Origin: Psychromonas sp. Urea-02u-13
Lineage (GTDB): Bacteria > Pseudomonadota > Gammaproteobacteria > Enterobacterales > Psychromonadaceae
Length of the DNA stretch: 64,000 nucleotides
Reading direction: 5' to 3'
Assembly: GCF_002835995.1 (NCBI RefSeq)
Contig: NZ_PJBZ01000044.1
Location: forward strand, 62,001-126,000
This document shows positions 7,553 through 16,043 of this stretch, one piece after another. Each line of letters starts with the position of its first letter. The first letter of the stretch is position 1. Below the pieces are notes generated by a model. It was not told the origin of the DNA. It ran no database searches and saw only the letters and a program-made list of their open reading frames with translations. Position numbers and translations under genes: made by a program.

Positions 7553-8998
7553 ATGCAACAGAGAGCCCCTGTCTATTTGGTTGGTATTGAACCTAAACAG
7601 TCTGAAACAATAAAAACCGTATTACAATTTGTTGGCGAACAGTGTGAGGTCGTTGAAAGTGATCGTTTATTAAACAGTGTTAATGACTGTAAACCACTGG
7701 CTGTTATTTACGGCGGAAGCATCTCTGCTACATTATTAAAGAACTTCTCAACAGTCCCCTTTTTAACCTTGAGTGGTGTTGAAAGCGAACTTAAAGATAA
7801 TCATCTTGGTTTATTAACATTGCCTATTGTGTATGAACAATTGACGCAGTTATTACATTATTGTCAATCATTCCATAATCCGGGTAAAAAATTACAAAAA
7901 GCCAATAGTTATCTGACTAAATCGTTAGTGGGGCGTGGTTTACGTATTCAAGAGATCCGTTACTTAATTGAACAGGTCTCTGATAGTAAAGCCAATGTAC
8001 TTATATTAGGTGAGTCAGGCACAGGTAAAGAAGTGGTTGCACGTGCTATTCACGAAGTATCGTTACGCAAAAAAGGCCCTTTTGTGCCTATTAACTGTGG
8101 CGCAATTCCTGCTGAATTATTAGAAAGTGAACTTTTTGGTCATGAAAAAGGGGCTTTTACTGGTGCATTTTCAGCACGTAAAGGACGTTTCGAATTGGCT
8201 GCTGGTGGGACTATCTTCCTCGATGAAATTGGTGATATGCCAATGCCGATGCAAGTTAAGTTATTGCGTGTTTTACAAGAGCGTACTTTCGAGCGAGTGG
8301 GTGGCACTAAAACGTTACAGGCTGATGTGCGTGTTGTTGCGGCTACACATCGAAATTTAGAAGATCTGATTGAAAAGGGATTTTTCAGAGAAGATCTTTA
8401 TTATCGACTCAATGTATTCCCAATTGAAAAGCCAGCACTGCGCGAACGACAAGAAGATATCCCGCTTTTATTACAAGAGTTATTATCACGCTTAGAAGGC
8501 GAGCATAAAGCGACACTGCGCTTTACACAGCGCGCGCTTGACTCTTTGATGCAACATAGCTGGCCGGGCAATGTACGCGAGTTATCAAACTTGTTAGAAC
8601 GTTTACTTATTTTGCACGCTAATAAAATTGTTGATTTAGGTGACTTGCCTATTAAATACCGTTATTTGGATGCGCAGGGTGAGGCTGTAGAGAAAATTCA
8701 ATACAGTGAAGAGGAAGAGTCTCTTGCTGAGCGTGATGCACTATGTGGCATGTTTGGTGATGCGCCTATTGTGGCGGATGAGTCAGAGGCATTTGATGAG
8801 TCACTCGGTTTCCTTGGGCATCTTCCAACGGAAGGCATGAATTTAAAAGACAAGATAACTGAGTTTGAAATTGAAATGATTCGACAGGCGCTAGATAGTC
8901 AAGATGGTGTGGTTTCACATGCTGCTGAGTTACTGTCTATGCGTCGTACCACACTGGTTGAAAAAATGAAAAAATATGGATTAAATAAAGACGGCTAA
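7553..8998 (+). CDS. flrA: FlrA/FleQ-type sigma-54 activator, flagellar master regulator
   Basis: Activator of RNA polymerase sigma-54 at the top of the polar flagellar hierarchy. Residues 1-110 form an atypical receiver-like domain without a clear phosphoacceptor Asp, as known for FlrA/FleQ. The AAA+ domain follows: Walker A GESGTGKE (153-160), the sigma-54 contact loop GAFTGA (200-205), Walker B FLDEIGD (222-228) and the VRELSN segment. A Fis-type helix-turn-helix ([20 protein letters not shown]) closes the protein. A GTG at 7544 is in frame, but ATG 7553 has AAGAG at the right distance and is preferred. A long terminator hairpin follows at 9049-9128. In FleQ orthologues the AAA+ domain binds cyclic di-GMP; that is not visible here. 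Confidence 0.95.
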   Translation: MQQRAPVYLVGIEPKQSETIKTVLQFVGEQCEVVESDRLLNSVNDCKPLAVIYGGSISATLLKNFSTVPFLTLSGVESELKDNHLGLLTLPIVYEQLTQLLHYCQSFHNPGKKLQKANSYLTKSLVGRGLRIQEIRYLIEQVSDSKANVLILGESGTGKEVVARAIHEVSLRKKGPFVPINCGAIPAELLESELFGHEKGAFTGAFSARKGRFELAAGGTIFLDEIGDMPMPMQVKLLRVLQERTFERVGGTKTLQADVRVVAATHRNLEDLIEKGFFREDLYYRLNVFPIEKPALRERQEDIPLLLQELLSRLEGEHKATLRFTQRALDSLMQHSWPGNVRELSNLLERLLILHANKIVDLGDLPIKYRYLDAQGEAVEKIQYSEEEESLAERDALCGMFGDAPIVADESEAFDESLGFLGHLPTEGMNLKDKITEFEIEMIRQALDSQDGVVSHAAELLSMRRTTLVEKMKKYGLNKDG

Positions 8999-9048
8999 TC
9001 CATCTTACTGATTAATATTAACTATTTATATTAACTATTCATTACTAC

Positions 9049-9128
9049 AAGCCCATTTAGTGAACTGCCCCTATAGTTGGAAAGCAATATTGTTTTTTAA
9101 TGGGGGCACTTCATAGATGGGCTTTTTT
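9049..9128 (+). terminator. Long-stem intrinsic terminator after flrA
   Basis: AAGCCCAT pairs with ATGGGCTT, continuing inward through AGTGAA / TTCAT-like pairs and GCCCC / GGGGC, then a T run. It separates flrA from the independently promoted flrBC. Confidence 0.8.
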
Positions 9129-9188
9129 GTCTGTCATTTTTGTGTCACTAAGTTCGTAAGTTACTGTTGTATAATTGAAATAACCTGT

Positions 9189-9204
9189 TGGCACAAATAC
9201 TGCT
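9189..9204 (+). promoter_or_regulatory. Sigma-54 promoter of flrBC
   Basis: TGGCACAAATACTGCT carries the consensus -24 TGGCAC and a -12 GC at exact spacing, about 40 bases upstream of the flrB start. It is presumably activated by FlrA, as in Vibrio cholerae. Confidence 0.88.
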
Positions 9205-9242
9205 TAATAGCTTGTAAGAGCAAATTTTAAGCAGGTGATAAC

Positions 9243-10358
9243 ATGACCCATTATAACCCTAAAGCGATTTTACAAAATGACACGCAGCCACTAGAGCAAG
9301 AGTCGTTTGCAGGTGAGCTTCAGCAATTACGTGCGCAAGCCGCTTACAGAGATCAACTTTACAACGAATTACCTTCTGGATTGATTGTTATTGATGGTAA
9401 TGGCGTGGTTGATCAAGCGAATCGTGTGGCATTATCCCTGCTTGGAGAGCCTTTAGAAGGACAGTTATGGAGTGACATCATTGGACGTTCATTTGCGCCA
9501 AAAAATGATGATGGCCATGAAATATCGCTAAAAAATGGTCGTCGTATTCAGTTATCTATCTCCTCTTTAAACGGCCAGCCTGGACAACTTATTTTATTAA
9601 CGGATCTGACTGATACACGTCAACTGCAAGAGCATGTTGCTAAGTTAAAACGTCTTTCATCACTCGGTAAAATGGTTGCGTCCTTAGCACACCAAATCAG
9701 AACGCCACTTTCAGCTGCTATGCTGTATGGCGCTAATCTTGCGAATAAAACCTTAACTGAAAGTTCACGATCACGTTTTCAAGGCAAGTTGATGAATCGC
9801 TTAAGTGATTTAGAAACGCAGGTAAATGATATGCTACTTTTTGCGCGTAGTGGCGATCAAAAAATTATCGAAGAAGTCTCGTTGGTTACCTTACTTGAAG
9901 AGGTGCAAGATGCGAGCGAAACTATGTTACAACAAGTGAATGGTCACCTTCAATGTCGCTTTCCTGATCCTGATTTACTCATTATGGCTAATAAGAGTGC
10001 ACTTGCTAGTGCGATAACAAACCTCATCTCTAATGCAGTAGAAGCGACAGGTAAAGGCGTTAAATTGTATATCAGCACGCAACGCCGTGGTGAAGATAAA
10101 GTAGAGATATCGGTGATGGATAATGGCCCTGGTATTGAAAAAGGTAAGATAGCGAAGGTAATGGAAGCATTTTATACCACTAAGTCTCAGGGGACCGGAC
10201 TTGGCTTAGCGGTTGTACAGTCTATTGCGCAAGCGCATAAAGGCTCAGTTGAAGTAAAATCTGAATTCTCAAAAGGCAGCTGTTTTACATTAGTATTACC
10301 GTTACATCGTGTTGGTGATTATAAAAGCATCGCACTTAATCAAGTGGTAGGAGGTTAA
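9243..10358 (+). CDS. flrB: Flagellar sensor histidine kinase FlrB
   Basis: A soluble kinase that phosphorylates FlrC. No membrane segment is seen. A PAS-like domain (~35-125, NELPSGLIVIDGNGVVDQAN) is followed by the HisKA helix pair with the phosphorylated His150 in ASLAHQIRTPLSAA, then the HATPase domain with an N box (NLISNAVEAT), G1 box (DNGPGI) and G2 box (GTGLGLAVVQSI). Its stop is one base from the flrC ATG, so the two are translationally coupled. In Vibrio and Pseudomonas the FlrBC/FleSR pair turns on class III (basal body-hook and core flagellin) genes. Confidence 0.95.
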   Translation: MTHYNPKAILQNDTQPLEQESFAGELQQLRAQAAYRDQLYNELPSGLIVIDGNGVVDQANRVALSLLGEPLEGQLWSDIIGRSFAPKNDDGHEISLKNGRRIQLSISSLNGQPGQLILLTDLTDTRQLQEHVAKLKRLSSLGKMVASLAHQIRTPLSAAMLYGANLANKTLTESSRSRFQGKLMNRLSDLETQVNDMLLFARSGDQKIIEEVSLVTLLEEVQDASETMLQQVNGHLQCRFPDPDLLIMANKSALASAITNLISNAVEATGKGVKLYISTQRRGEDKVEISVMDNGPGIEKGKIAKVMEAFYTTKSQGTGLGLAVVQSIAQAHKGSVEVKSEFSKGSCFTLVLPLHRVGDYKSIALNQVVGG

Positions 10359-10359
10359 T

Positions 10360-11757
10360 ATGTCGCAAGGTAAATTATTAGTTGTTGAAGATGATGCAGG
10401 TTTACGTGAGGCATTGATCGATACCTTGTTATTAGCAGGCTACCAGTGTGTCGAAGTAGACAGCGGAGAAGCTGCGCTAATCACCCTCAATCAACAGAAG
10501 TTTGATATGGTGATCAGTGATATCCAGATGGGCGGTATGTCTGGTTTAACGCTATTACAAAATATTAAAGATAAATTTCCAAGCTTACCGGTTTTATTGA
10601 TGACCGCTTATGCAACGATTGATGATGCCGTTAATGCGATTCGTGATGGGGCGATTGATTATCTTGCTAAGCCTTTTTCACCGGAAGTGTTATTAAGCCA
10701 GGTCAGTCGTTATGCGCCGGTTAATAAAGTGGAATCATGCACGCCTATCTATGGTGATAGCAGTACCGAAAAAATGTTTAAAATGGCAGAGAAAGTTGCG
10801 TTAAGTGACGCCTCTGTCATGATCACGGGCCCAAGTGGCAGTGGTAAAGAGGTATTGTCTCGTTATTTACACGATAAATCATCACGCAGTGAAGAGGCCT
10901 TTGTCGCGATTAACTGTGGGGCGATTCCCGATAGTATGCTTGAGTCGACCTTATTCGGTTATGAAAAAGGTGCATTCACGGGGGCTGTTCAGGCGTGTCC
11001 TGGTAAGTTTGAGCAAGCACAAGACGGTACTATTTTATTAGATGAAATTACCGAGATGCCGCTGGAATTGCAGGTTAAGTTATTACGTGTTTTACAGGAA
11101 CGAGAAGTTGAGCGTTTAGGCTCTCGAAAAACCATTAAACTTAATATCCGCGTATTAGCAACCAGTAACCGAGATCTCAAAAAAGCAGTTGAAGCCGGTA
11201 CGTTCAGAGAAGATCTTTATTACCGTTTAAATGTATTTCCATTGCAATGGTTGCCTTTAAGTAAACGAAAGGGTGATATTTTCCCACTTGCAGAGCATCT
11301 TTTATCACGCCATGCGTTAGCACAATCTCAAGCGATTCCTGTATTGAGCGCAGAAGCTAAAGCGTTATTACTGGCTTATCCTTGGCCGGGTAATGTGCGT
11401 GAGTTAGATAACGTTATGCAACGCGCCTTAATTTTATGCGATGGTCAAAAAATTGACGTGCAGTCTCTTATCTTAGAAGATATTCAGTTTGAGCATATGT
11501 GTGCTGAACCTGAAGTAGATGAAAGTGAAGCAATTACGCCTGTTAGTGAAGTGCTAGACGTTACTCAAGCGTTACAGGAAGAATCGGCAGAACTGGGAAA
11601 GGGTTTGAAAGATCAGGAGCAGAAAATCATTCTGCAAGCACTGCAAAGTTGTGCGGGTAAACGAAAAGATGTCGCTGAATTGTTAGGTATTAGCCCACGA
11701 ACATTACGTTATAAATTGGCGAGAATGAAAGACCAAGGCATCGCATTACCGGCGTAA
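10360..11757 (+). CDS. flrC: Flagellar sigma-54 response regulator FlrC
   Basis: Response regulator partner of FlrB. The receiver domain (1-120) has the acidic pair E10/D11-D12, phosphoacceptor Asp54 (VISDIQM) and Lys104 (YLAKPF). The AAA+ domain has Walker A GPSGSGKE, the sigma-54 loop GAFTGA and Walker B LLDEITE. The C-terminal Fis-type helix-turn-helix reads AELLGISPRTLRYKL. GGAGG precedes the ATG, overlapping the end of flrB. Little room follows before the convergent EIIB gene (26 bases) and no strong terminator is visible there. Confidence 0.95.
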   Translation: MSQGKLLVVEDDAGLREALIDTLLLAGYQCVEVDSGEAALITLNQQKFDMVISDIQMGGMSGLTLLQNIKDKFPSLPVLLMTAYATIDDAVNAIRDGAIDYLAKPFSPEVLLSQVSRYAPVNKVESCTPIYGDSSTEKMFKMAEKVALSDASVMITGPSGSGKEVLSRYLHDKSSRSEEAFVAINCGAIPDSMLESTLFGYEKGAFTGAVQACPGKFEQAQDGTILLDEITEMPLELQVKLLRVLQEREVERLGSRKTIKLNIRVLATSNRDLKKAVEAGTFREDLYYRLNVFPLQWLPLSKRKGDIFPLAEHLLSRHALAQSQAIPVLSAEAKALLLAYPWPGNVRELDNVMQRALILCDGQKIDVQSLILEDIQFEHMCAEPEVDESEAITPVSEVLDVTQALQEESAELGKGLKDQEQKIILQALQSCAGKRKDVAELLGISPRTLRYKLARMKDQGIALPA

Positions 11758-11782
11758 TGCGAATTAGCATGGTTTTGTGTTT

Positions 11783-12025
11783 TTAAGCCACTAGGTTTTT
11801 AAGTACTTCCGCTGCTTTTTGCGCTTTGCCTGGACCTAAAACAATTTGTAATTGTTGGTCTGTTTCAATGACGCCAAATACACCACTAATACGCTTTATT
11901 TGTAGATGGTCTGCGTTATTTTTATCTTTTAATGATAAACGCAGACGTGTCATACAGTTAGTACAGCTATCGATATTATCTTTACCACCAACAGCATTGA
12001 TTACTTCTTGAATTGTTTCTTCCAT
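11783..12025 (-). CDS. Stand-alone PTS EIIB domain (glucose/sucrose-type)
   Basis: An 80-aa protein that is a single EIIB domain of the glucose superfamily of the phosphotransferase system. The phosphorylatable cysteine is C24 in TNCMTRLRLSL, which matches the conserved C-x-T-R-L-R active-site loop. ISGVFGVIETDQQLQIVLG is the conserved second half of the fold. No EIIA or EIIC domain or sugar gene is adjacent: its neighbours are flrC (convergent) and the iron transporter (divergent). It could accept phosphate from a distant EIIA and serve an EIIC elsewhere, or act as a regulatory phosphocarrier. Function beyond phosphotransfer is not known from this sequence. Confidence 0.85.
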   Translation of the reverse strand: MEETIQEVINAVGGKDNIDSCTNCMTRLRLSLKDKNNADHLQIKRISGVFGVIETDQQLQIVLGPGKAQKAAEVLKNLVA

Positions 12026-12127
12026 GTTTTACACCTTACAAGTAAATTGACAGCTAAATAGTATACTAAAAATCAACGATGAAGCGAAAATACCGATCCC
12101 ATTGTTATTATAAAAACAAAATAACTG

Positions 12128-12156
12128 TTGCAAACACGAATCATTCTCATTATAAT
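12128..12156 (+). promoter_or_regulatory. Sigma-70 promoter of the iron transporter operon
   Basis: TTGCAA, 17 bases, TATAAT: a near-perfect housekeeping promoter about 40 bases before the fbpA-type ATG. The Fur box overlaps its spacer and -10. Confidence 0.85.
12138..12156 (+). promoter_or_regulatory. Fur box
   Basis: GAATCATTCTCATTATAAT reads ATTATAATGAGAATGATTC on the other strand, close to the Fur consensus GATAATGATAATCATTATC. It overlaps the promoter spacer and -10, the classic position for repression by Fe-Fur. Confidence 0.82.
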
Positions 12157-12197
12157 CTAGTTAATATTGATAACTACGACTATTTGGATGACTACTT

Positions 12198-13214
12198 ATG
12201 TTTGCTAAAAAAATGTTTACTCGTGGTGCTGCATTAATTGCACTAACAACGGCTTCGTTTTCAACATTGGCTGAAGAGGTTAACATCTACTCATTTCGCC
12301 AAGCATTTTTGATTGAACCTATTATGGAAAAATTCACTCAAGAAACGGGCATTAAAGTAAATGTTTTATTTGCTAAAAAAGGACTTATCGAGCGAGTTAA
12401 ACGTGAAGGTGAATTATCGCCTGCAGATTTAGTATTAACGACGGATATTAGTCGTCTTGTAAAACTAACTAGCCAAGATTTAACACAATCAGTAAACAGT
12501 GACATTCTCAATAAAAACATTCCAAGCCAGTACCGTGACCCTGAAAACCAATGGTTTGCATTAACAACACGTGTGCGTAACATTTATTCTTCAGCTGATC
12601 GTGTTGGACCGGTTGATGTGACTTATCAAGATTTAGCAACACCTGCATTTAAAGGTAAAATCTGTACGCGTTCAGGCAAACATCCGTATAATGTTTCTTT
12701 AGTTGCATCTGTTATTGCACATGAAGGCGAAGCAAACGCTAAAGTATGGCTTGAAGGTGTAAAAGCTAACCTTGCTCGTAAACCACAAGGTAACGATCGC
12801 GCACAAGTTAAAGCCGTTAAAGATGGCCTTTGTGATTATGCGTTAGGTAACAATTATTACTTAGGTAAAATGTTAGCAAATCCGAAACAAGTGGCTTGGG
12901 CTGAAGCGGTAAGCATCAATTTCCCAAATCAAAAAACAACGGGTTCACATGTTAATGTAAGTGGTGTTGTTTTAGCTAAATACGCACCTAACAAAGAAAA
13001 TGCAGTTAAATTGATGGAATTCTTGTCAGGCGATGTTGCACAACAGATGTATGCTGAAGTTAATTATGAATACCCAGTAAAAGTAAGTGTACAACCGTCA
13101 AAATTGGTTGCATCATGGGGACAATTCAAAGCTGACGTTTTACCTCTTGCTGAAATCGCAAAGAATCACGAAGCTGCTGTTAAATTATTGGATGAAGTGA
13201 AGTTTGACCTCTAA
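12198..13214 (+). CDS. fbpA: Fe(III) ABC transporter substrate-binding protein (FbpA/IdiA/FutA family)
   Basis: Periplasmic ferric-iron-binding protein. A signal peptide occupies residues 1-25 (cleavage after STLA) and the mature protein starts EEVNIYSFRQ, the family start with the first Tyr. The C-terminal iron-binding Tyr cluster is in MYAEVNYEYPVK. KFTQETGIKVNVLFAKKG and TRVRNIYSSA are further family signatures. Length (338 aa) is standard. A Fur box and strong promoter lie directly upstream. The stop overlaps the TTG start of the permease gene by 11 bases, so the three-gene operon is translationally coupled. Confidence 0.93.
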   Translation: MFAKKMFTRGAALIALTTASFSTLAEEVNIYSFRQAFLIEPIMEKFTQETGIKVNVLFAKKGLIERVKREGELSPADLVLTTDISRLVKLTSQDLTQSVNSDILNKNIPSQYRDPENQWFALTTRVRNIYSSADRVGPVDVTYQDLATPAFKGKICTRSGKHPYNVSLVASVIAHEGEANAKVWLEGVKANLARKPQGNDRAQVKAVKDGLCDYALGNNYYLGKMLANPKQVAWAEAVSINFPNQKTTGSHVNVSGVVLAKYAPNKENAVKLMEFLSGDVAQQMYAEVNYEYPVKVSVQPSKLVASWGQFKADVLPLAEIAKNHEAAVKLLDEVKFDL

Positions 13215-14838
13215 GAAATTTTCGTTTTATAAGTTACTCCCTTGGGGGGTAACTTTTTTATTAGTAATGCCAATATTAGCACTCGTGATGAGTGCTTTTT
13301 CCGTTGATGAGAGTGGTAGTTTTCAGCACCTTATTGACACTGTTTTATTGGATTATACCTTAACCACACTGCATGTTATCGCAGGCGTGTTGTTATTAAG
13401 CTTTTGCTTTGCACTGCCAAGTGCATGGTTTATTGCATGCTGTGAATTCCCAAGCAGGGGCATTTTACAGTGGGCATTAATGTTACCGTTGGCACTTCCC
13501 CCCTATATTATTGCCATCGTTTATACCGACTTTCTCGATTTCAGCGGGCCAGTTCAACAATTATTACGCCACCTTATGCATTGTCAATCGGTGAATGATT
13601 ATTACTTTCCCGATATTCGTACCACCAATGGTGCGATTGTTATTTTAAGTTTATCGCTGTATCCCTACCTTTATCTGCTATTACGAGGTGCTTTTCTTGG
13701 TCAATCGGGTGGTTTGTTTCAGGCTGCTCGAACACTGGGTTTATCGCCTTTACAAGCATTCAGACGTGTTTCACTCCCACTTTCTCGTTCTGCAATGGCG
13801 GTTGGATTATCCTTGATAGCGATGGAAACCTTAGGGGATTTTGCAACGGTAAATTACTTCGCTGTCAGTACACTGACCACGGCCGTTTATGATACATGGC
13901 TTGAATTGGGAAGTTTAACAACCGCTGCTAAAATATCGTCAATTATGTTGTTAGCGCTGGTTATTTTAATTAGCTTAGAAAGTTATAGTCGACACAAGCA
14001 AATGATATATCAGCGTAGTGGTGCGACACACACAGATCTACGTTTTGTATTAACACACTGGAAAAAATGGGCGGTATTAGTTTTTCTCTGGAGTTTACTA
14101 TCTTTTGCTTTTGTATTGCCGATTGGTGTATTGGTTTATTATGCCATTGGGTATTTTTCAGAATCGTTAAATTCACAACTTTGGCAATATACGTTAAATA
14201 GTTTTTGGCTGGCGATTATTGTTGCCTCATTAGCCTTAGTTGTTGCATTACTGGTTAACTTTTACCAACGTTTATCACCGGGGATATTTTCAAAAATGTC
14301 TATCCGTTTGTCATCGCTTGGTTATGCCGTACCAGGAACCGTGGTGGCAATTGGTGTATTGATTCCTTTTACTAGCTTAGATTTATGGATCAATAGACAG
14401 CTGGTGGAGTTTGGTTTTTCACGTGTCGGGCTTATTTTTTCCGGATCTCTGTTTATTCTTGTGTTCGGGTATTTAATGCGTTTTAGTGCGATTGCAGTCG
14501 GCAGTATAGACAGTAGCCTAGCGCAAGTATCACCAACGCTGGATCTTGCTTCGCGTTCATTAGGGCAGAGTGCAGGGCAAACCATCGCTCGTATTGATTT
14601 ACCTTTAATTAAGAAGGGTATGTTAACCGCCTTTATTCTGGTTTTCATTGAAGCGATGAAAGAGCTTCCGGCAGCCCTTTTATTACGTCCCTTTAATTTT
14701 GAAACATTAGCCACCTATGTTTATCAATTTGTCTCTGATGAGATGATTGAATACGCCGCATTACCTGCATTGTTAATTGTTTTGATGGGACTTATTCCCT
14801 TTATTGTTGTTAATCGTTTATTAGAGAAGGACTGTTAA
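13204..14838 (+). CDS. fbpB: Fe(III) ABC transporter permease (fused two-domain)
   Basis: Inner-membrane permease of 544 aa with two fused six-helix domains. Each half carries an EAA loop that contacts the ATPase: AARTLGLSPLQAFRRVSLPL in the first and ASRSLGQSAGQTIARIDLPL in the second. The start is a TTG at 13204 inside the end of fbpA; no ATG or GTG is available before residue 22, and TTG gives the expected N-terminus (TSKKFSFYKLLPWG) ahead of the first membrane helix. Its stop and the ATPase start share TAATG. Confidence 0.92.
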   Translation: MTSKKFSFYKLLPWGVTFLLVMPILALVMSAFSVDESGSFQHLIDTVLLDYTLTTLHVIAGVLLLSFCFALPSAWFIACCEFPSRGILQWALMLPLALPPYIIAIVYTDFLDFSGPVQQLLRHLMHCQSVNDYYFPDIRTTNGAIVILSLSLYPYLYLLLRGAFLGQSGGLFQAARTLGLSPLQAFRRVSLPLSRSAMAVGLSLIAMETLGDFATVNYFAVSTLTTAVYDTWLELGSLTTAAKISSIMLLALVILISLESYSRHKQMIYQRSGATHTDLRFVLTHWKKWAVLVFLWSLLSFAFVLPIGVLVYYAIGYFSESLNSQLWQYTLNSFWLAIIVASLALVVALLVNFYQRLSPGIFSKMSIRLSSLGYAVPGTVVAIGVLIPFTSLDLWINRQLVEFGFSRVGLIFSGSLFILVFGYLMRFSAIAVGSIDSSLAQVSPTLDLASRSLGQSAGQTIARIDLPLIKKGMLTAFILVFIEAMKELPAALLLRPFNFETLATYVYQFVSDEMIEYAALPALLIVLMGLIPFIVVNRLLEKDC

Positions 14839-15875
14839 TGTCTGCGTTAGTTGTTAAGAATTTAAACTGCTTTTACCAAGAAAATAAAATATTAAAAAAT
14901 CTTGATATCAACCTACAAGACAATGAAATTGTTTGTTTATTGGGTGAAAGTGGATGTGGAAAAACAACGCTATTACGTGTAGTCGCAGGGTTACAACCGG
15001 ATACAACGGGTGACATTACAATTAATGGTAATGTTGTTGATAGTGACAATGTTAACGTCGCACCTGAAAAACGTAAAGTTGGCCTGATTTTTCAGGATTA
15101 TGCGCTTTTTCCACACCTTAATGTATTTGATAATGTCGCGTTCTCATTAACAAAAATGAGTAAAGAAGAGAAGAAAAAATCAGTAGAGGAAGTGCTAGCA
15201 TTAGTGCAATTAAGTGATTATAGCGAGCGCTTTCCACATCAGCTATCTGGCGGGCAACAACAGCGTATTGCGATTGCACGTGCGCTTGCCTATCAACCTG
15301 AATTGATGTTACTCGATGAACCGTTTTCTAATCTTGATCAGCATGTACGTTTTCAGCTAATAAAAGATATTCGTTTGTTATTAAAAAAACGTGCCATGAG
15401 TGCGCTATTTGTAACTCACTCTAAAGAAGAAGGTTTTGCCTTCGCCGATAAAATTGCGTTAATGCAGTCGGGTAAAATCATACAAATTGGTGTGCCACAA
15501 CAATTGTACAATGCACCTGAGTCTCGTTATGTAGCCGATTTTATGGGCAAAAGTAATTATGTTGAAGTGCAAGTAGCTGGTCCAAATAGCTATCAATCTG
15601 CGTTTGGTTTGTTAAACAGTGAGACTGTTATTGAGGCGCCAAAAGGGACAACGTTACAGTTATTAATACGCCCTGAACAACTTACCCTTACTGTCTGTGA
15701 ATATGGTCCTGCGAATATTATAGAAATTGATTTTTTAGGGGCGTTCCAGCAATTAACGGTGAGCTTCAAAAATAAAAATTATCTGGTTAAGCAAAACAAC
15801 CAACAAGCAGGTTATCAAGTGGGTGATAAGGCTGAACTTATTATAACCGATCATAGTTTTGTGTTGTTTAGTTAA
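14838..15875 (+). CDS. fbpC: Fe(III) ABC transporter ATP-binding protein
   Basis: ATPase that powers the iron importer. Walker A GESGCGKT lies at 36-43, the Q loop is in FQDYALFPHLNVFDN, the ABC signature LSGGQQQR, Walker B LMLLDEPFSNLD, and the switch His in FVTHSKEE. Residues ~240-345 form the extra C-terminal (TOBE-like) domain typical of FbpC/PotA-type ATPases. The ATG overlaps the permease stop by one base. It is the last gene of the operon: a repeat and a bidirectional terminator follow. Confidence 0.94.
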   Translation: MSALVVKNLNCFYQENKILKNLDINLQDNEIVCLLGESGCGKTTLLRVVAGLQPDTTGDITINGNVVDSDNVNVAPEKRKVGLIFQDYALFPHLNVFDNVAFSLTKMSKEEKKKSVEEVLALVQLSDYSERFPHQLSGGQQQRIAIARALAYQPELMLLDEPFSNLDQHVRFQLIKDIRLLLKKRAMSALFVTHSKEEGFAFADKIALMQSGKIIQIGVPQQLYNAPESRYVADFMGKSNYVEVQVAGPNSYQSAFGLLNSETVIEAPKGTTLQLLIRPEQLTLTVCEYGPANIIEIDFLGAFQQLTVSFKNKNYLVKQNNQQAGYQVGDKAELIITDHSFVLFS

Positions 15876-15882
15876 CTCGGCT

Positions 15883-15966
15883 TTACTTCGTGGTTAATCG
15901 TGATTTTTTAAACTGAAAGCAACGAGTTACCACGAAGTCGCTAACCGACACAGAGAATACGAAGAA
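15883..15966. repeat. CCACGAAG-family repeat, copy at fbpC-glnD junction
   Basis: An inverted arm (TTTACTTCGTGGTTAATCGT) is followed by a direct arm (GTTACCACGAAGTCGC, then CACAGAGAATACGAAGAAAA). It is clearly related to the units at 728-1053, 15 kb away. Confidence 0.75.
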
Positions 15967-15970
15967 AACC

Positions 15971-16000
15971 AAAAGCCTAAGAAAGTATGCTTAGGCTTTT
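15971..16000. terminator. Bidirectional terminator between fbpC and glnD
   Basis: Perfect 11-bp arms AAAAGCCTAAG / CTTAGGCTTTT with an 8-base loop provide a T run on both strands. It is placed between two convergent genes. Confidence 0.9.
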
Positions 16001-16043
16001 GAATTTACTGACAACTGAAAGCTAACAGCTAATAACTGATTTT

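Noticed and set aside
14322-14714. 130-aa minus-strand reading frame inside the iron permease
   Set aside because: The opposite strand encodes clear membrane helices and an EAA loop; this frame is a shadow.
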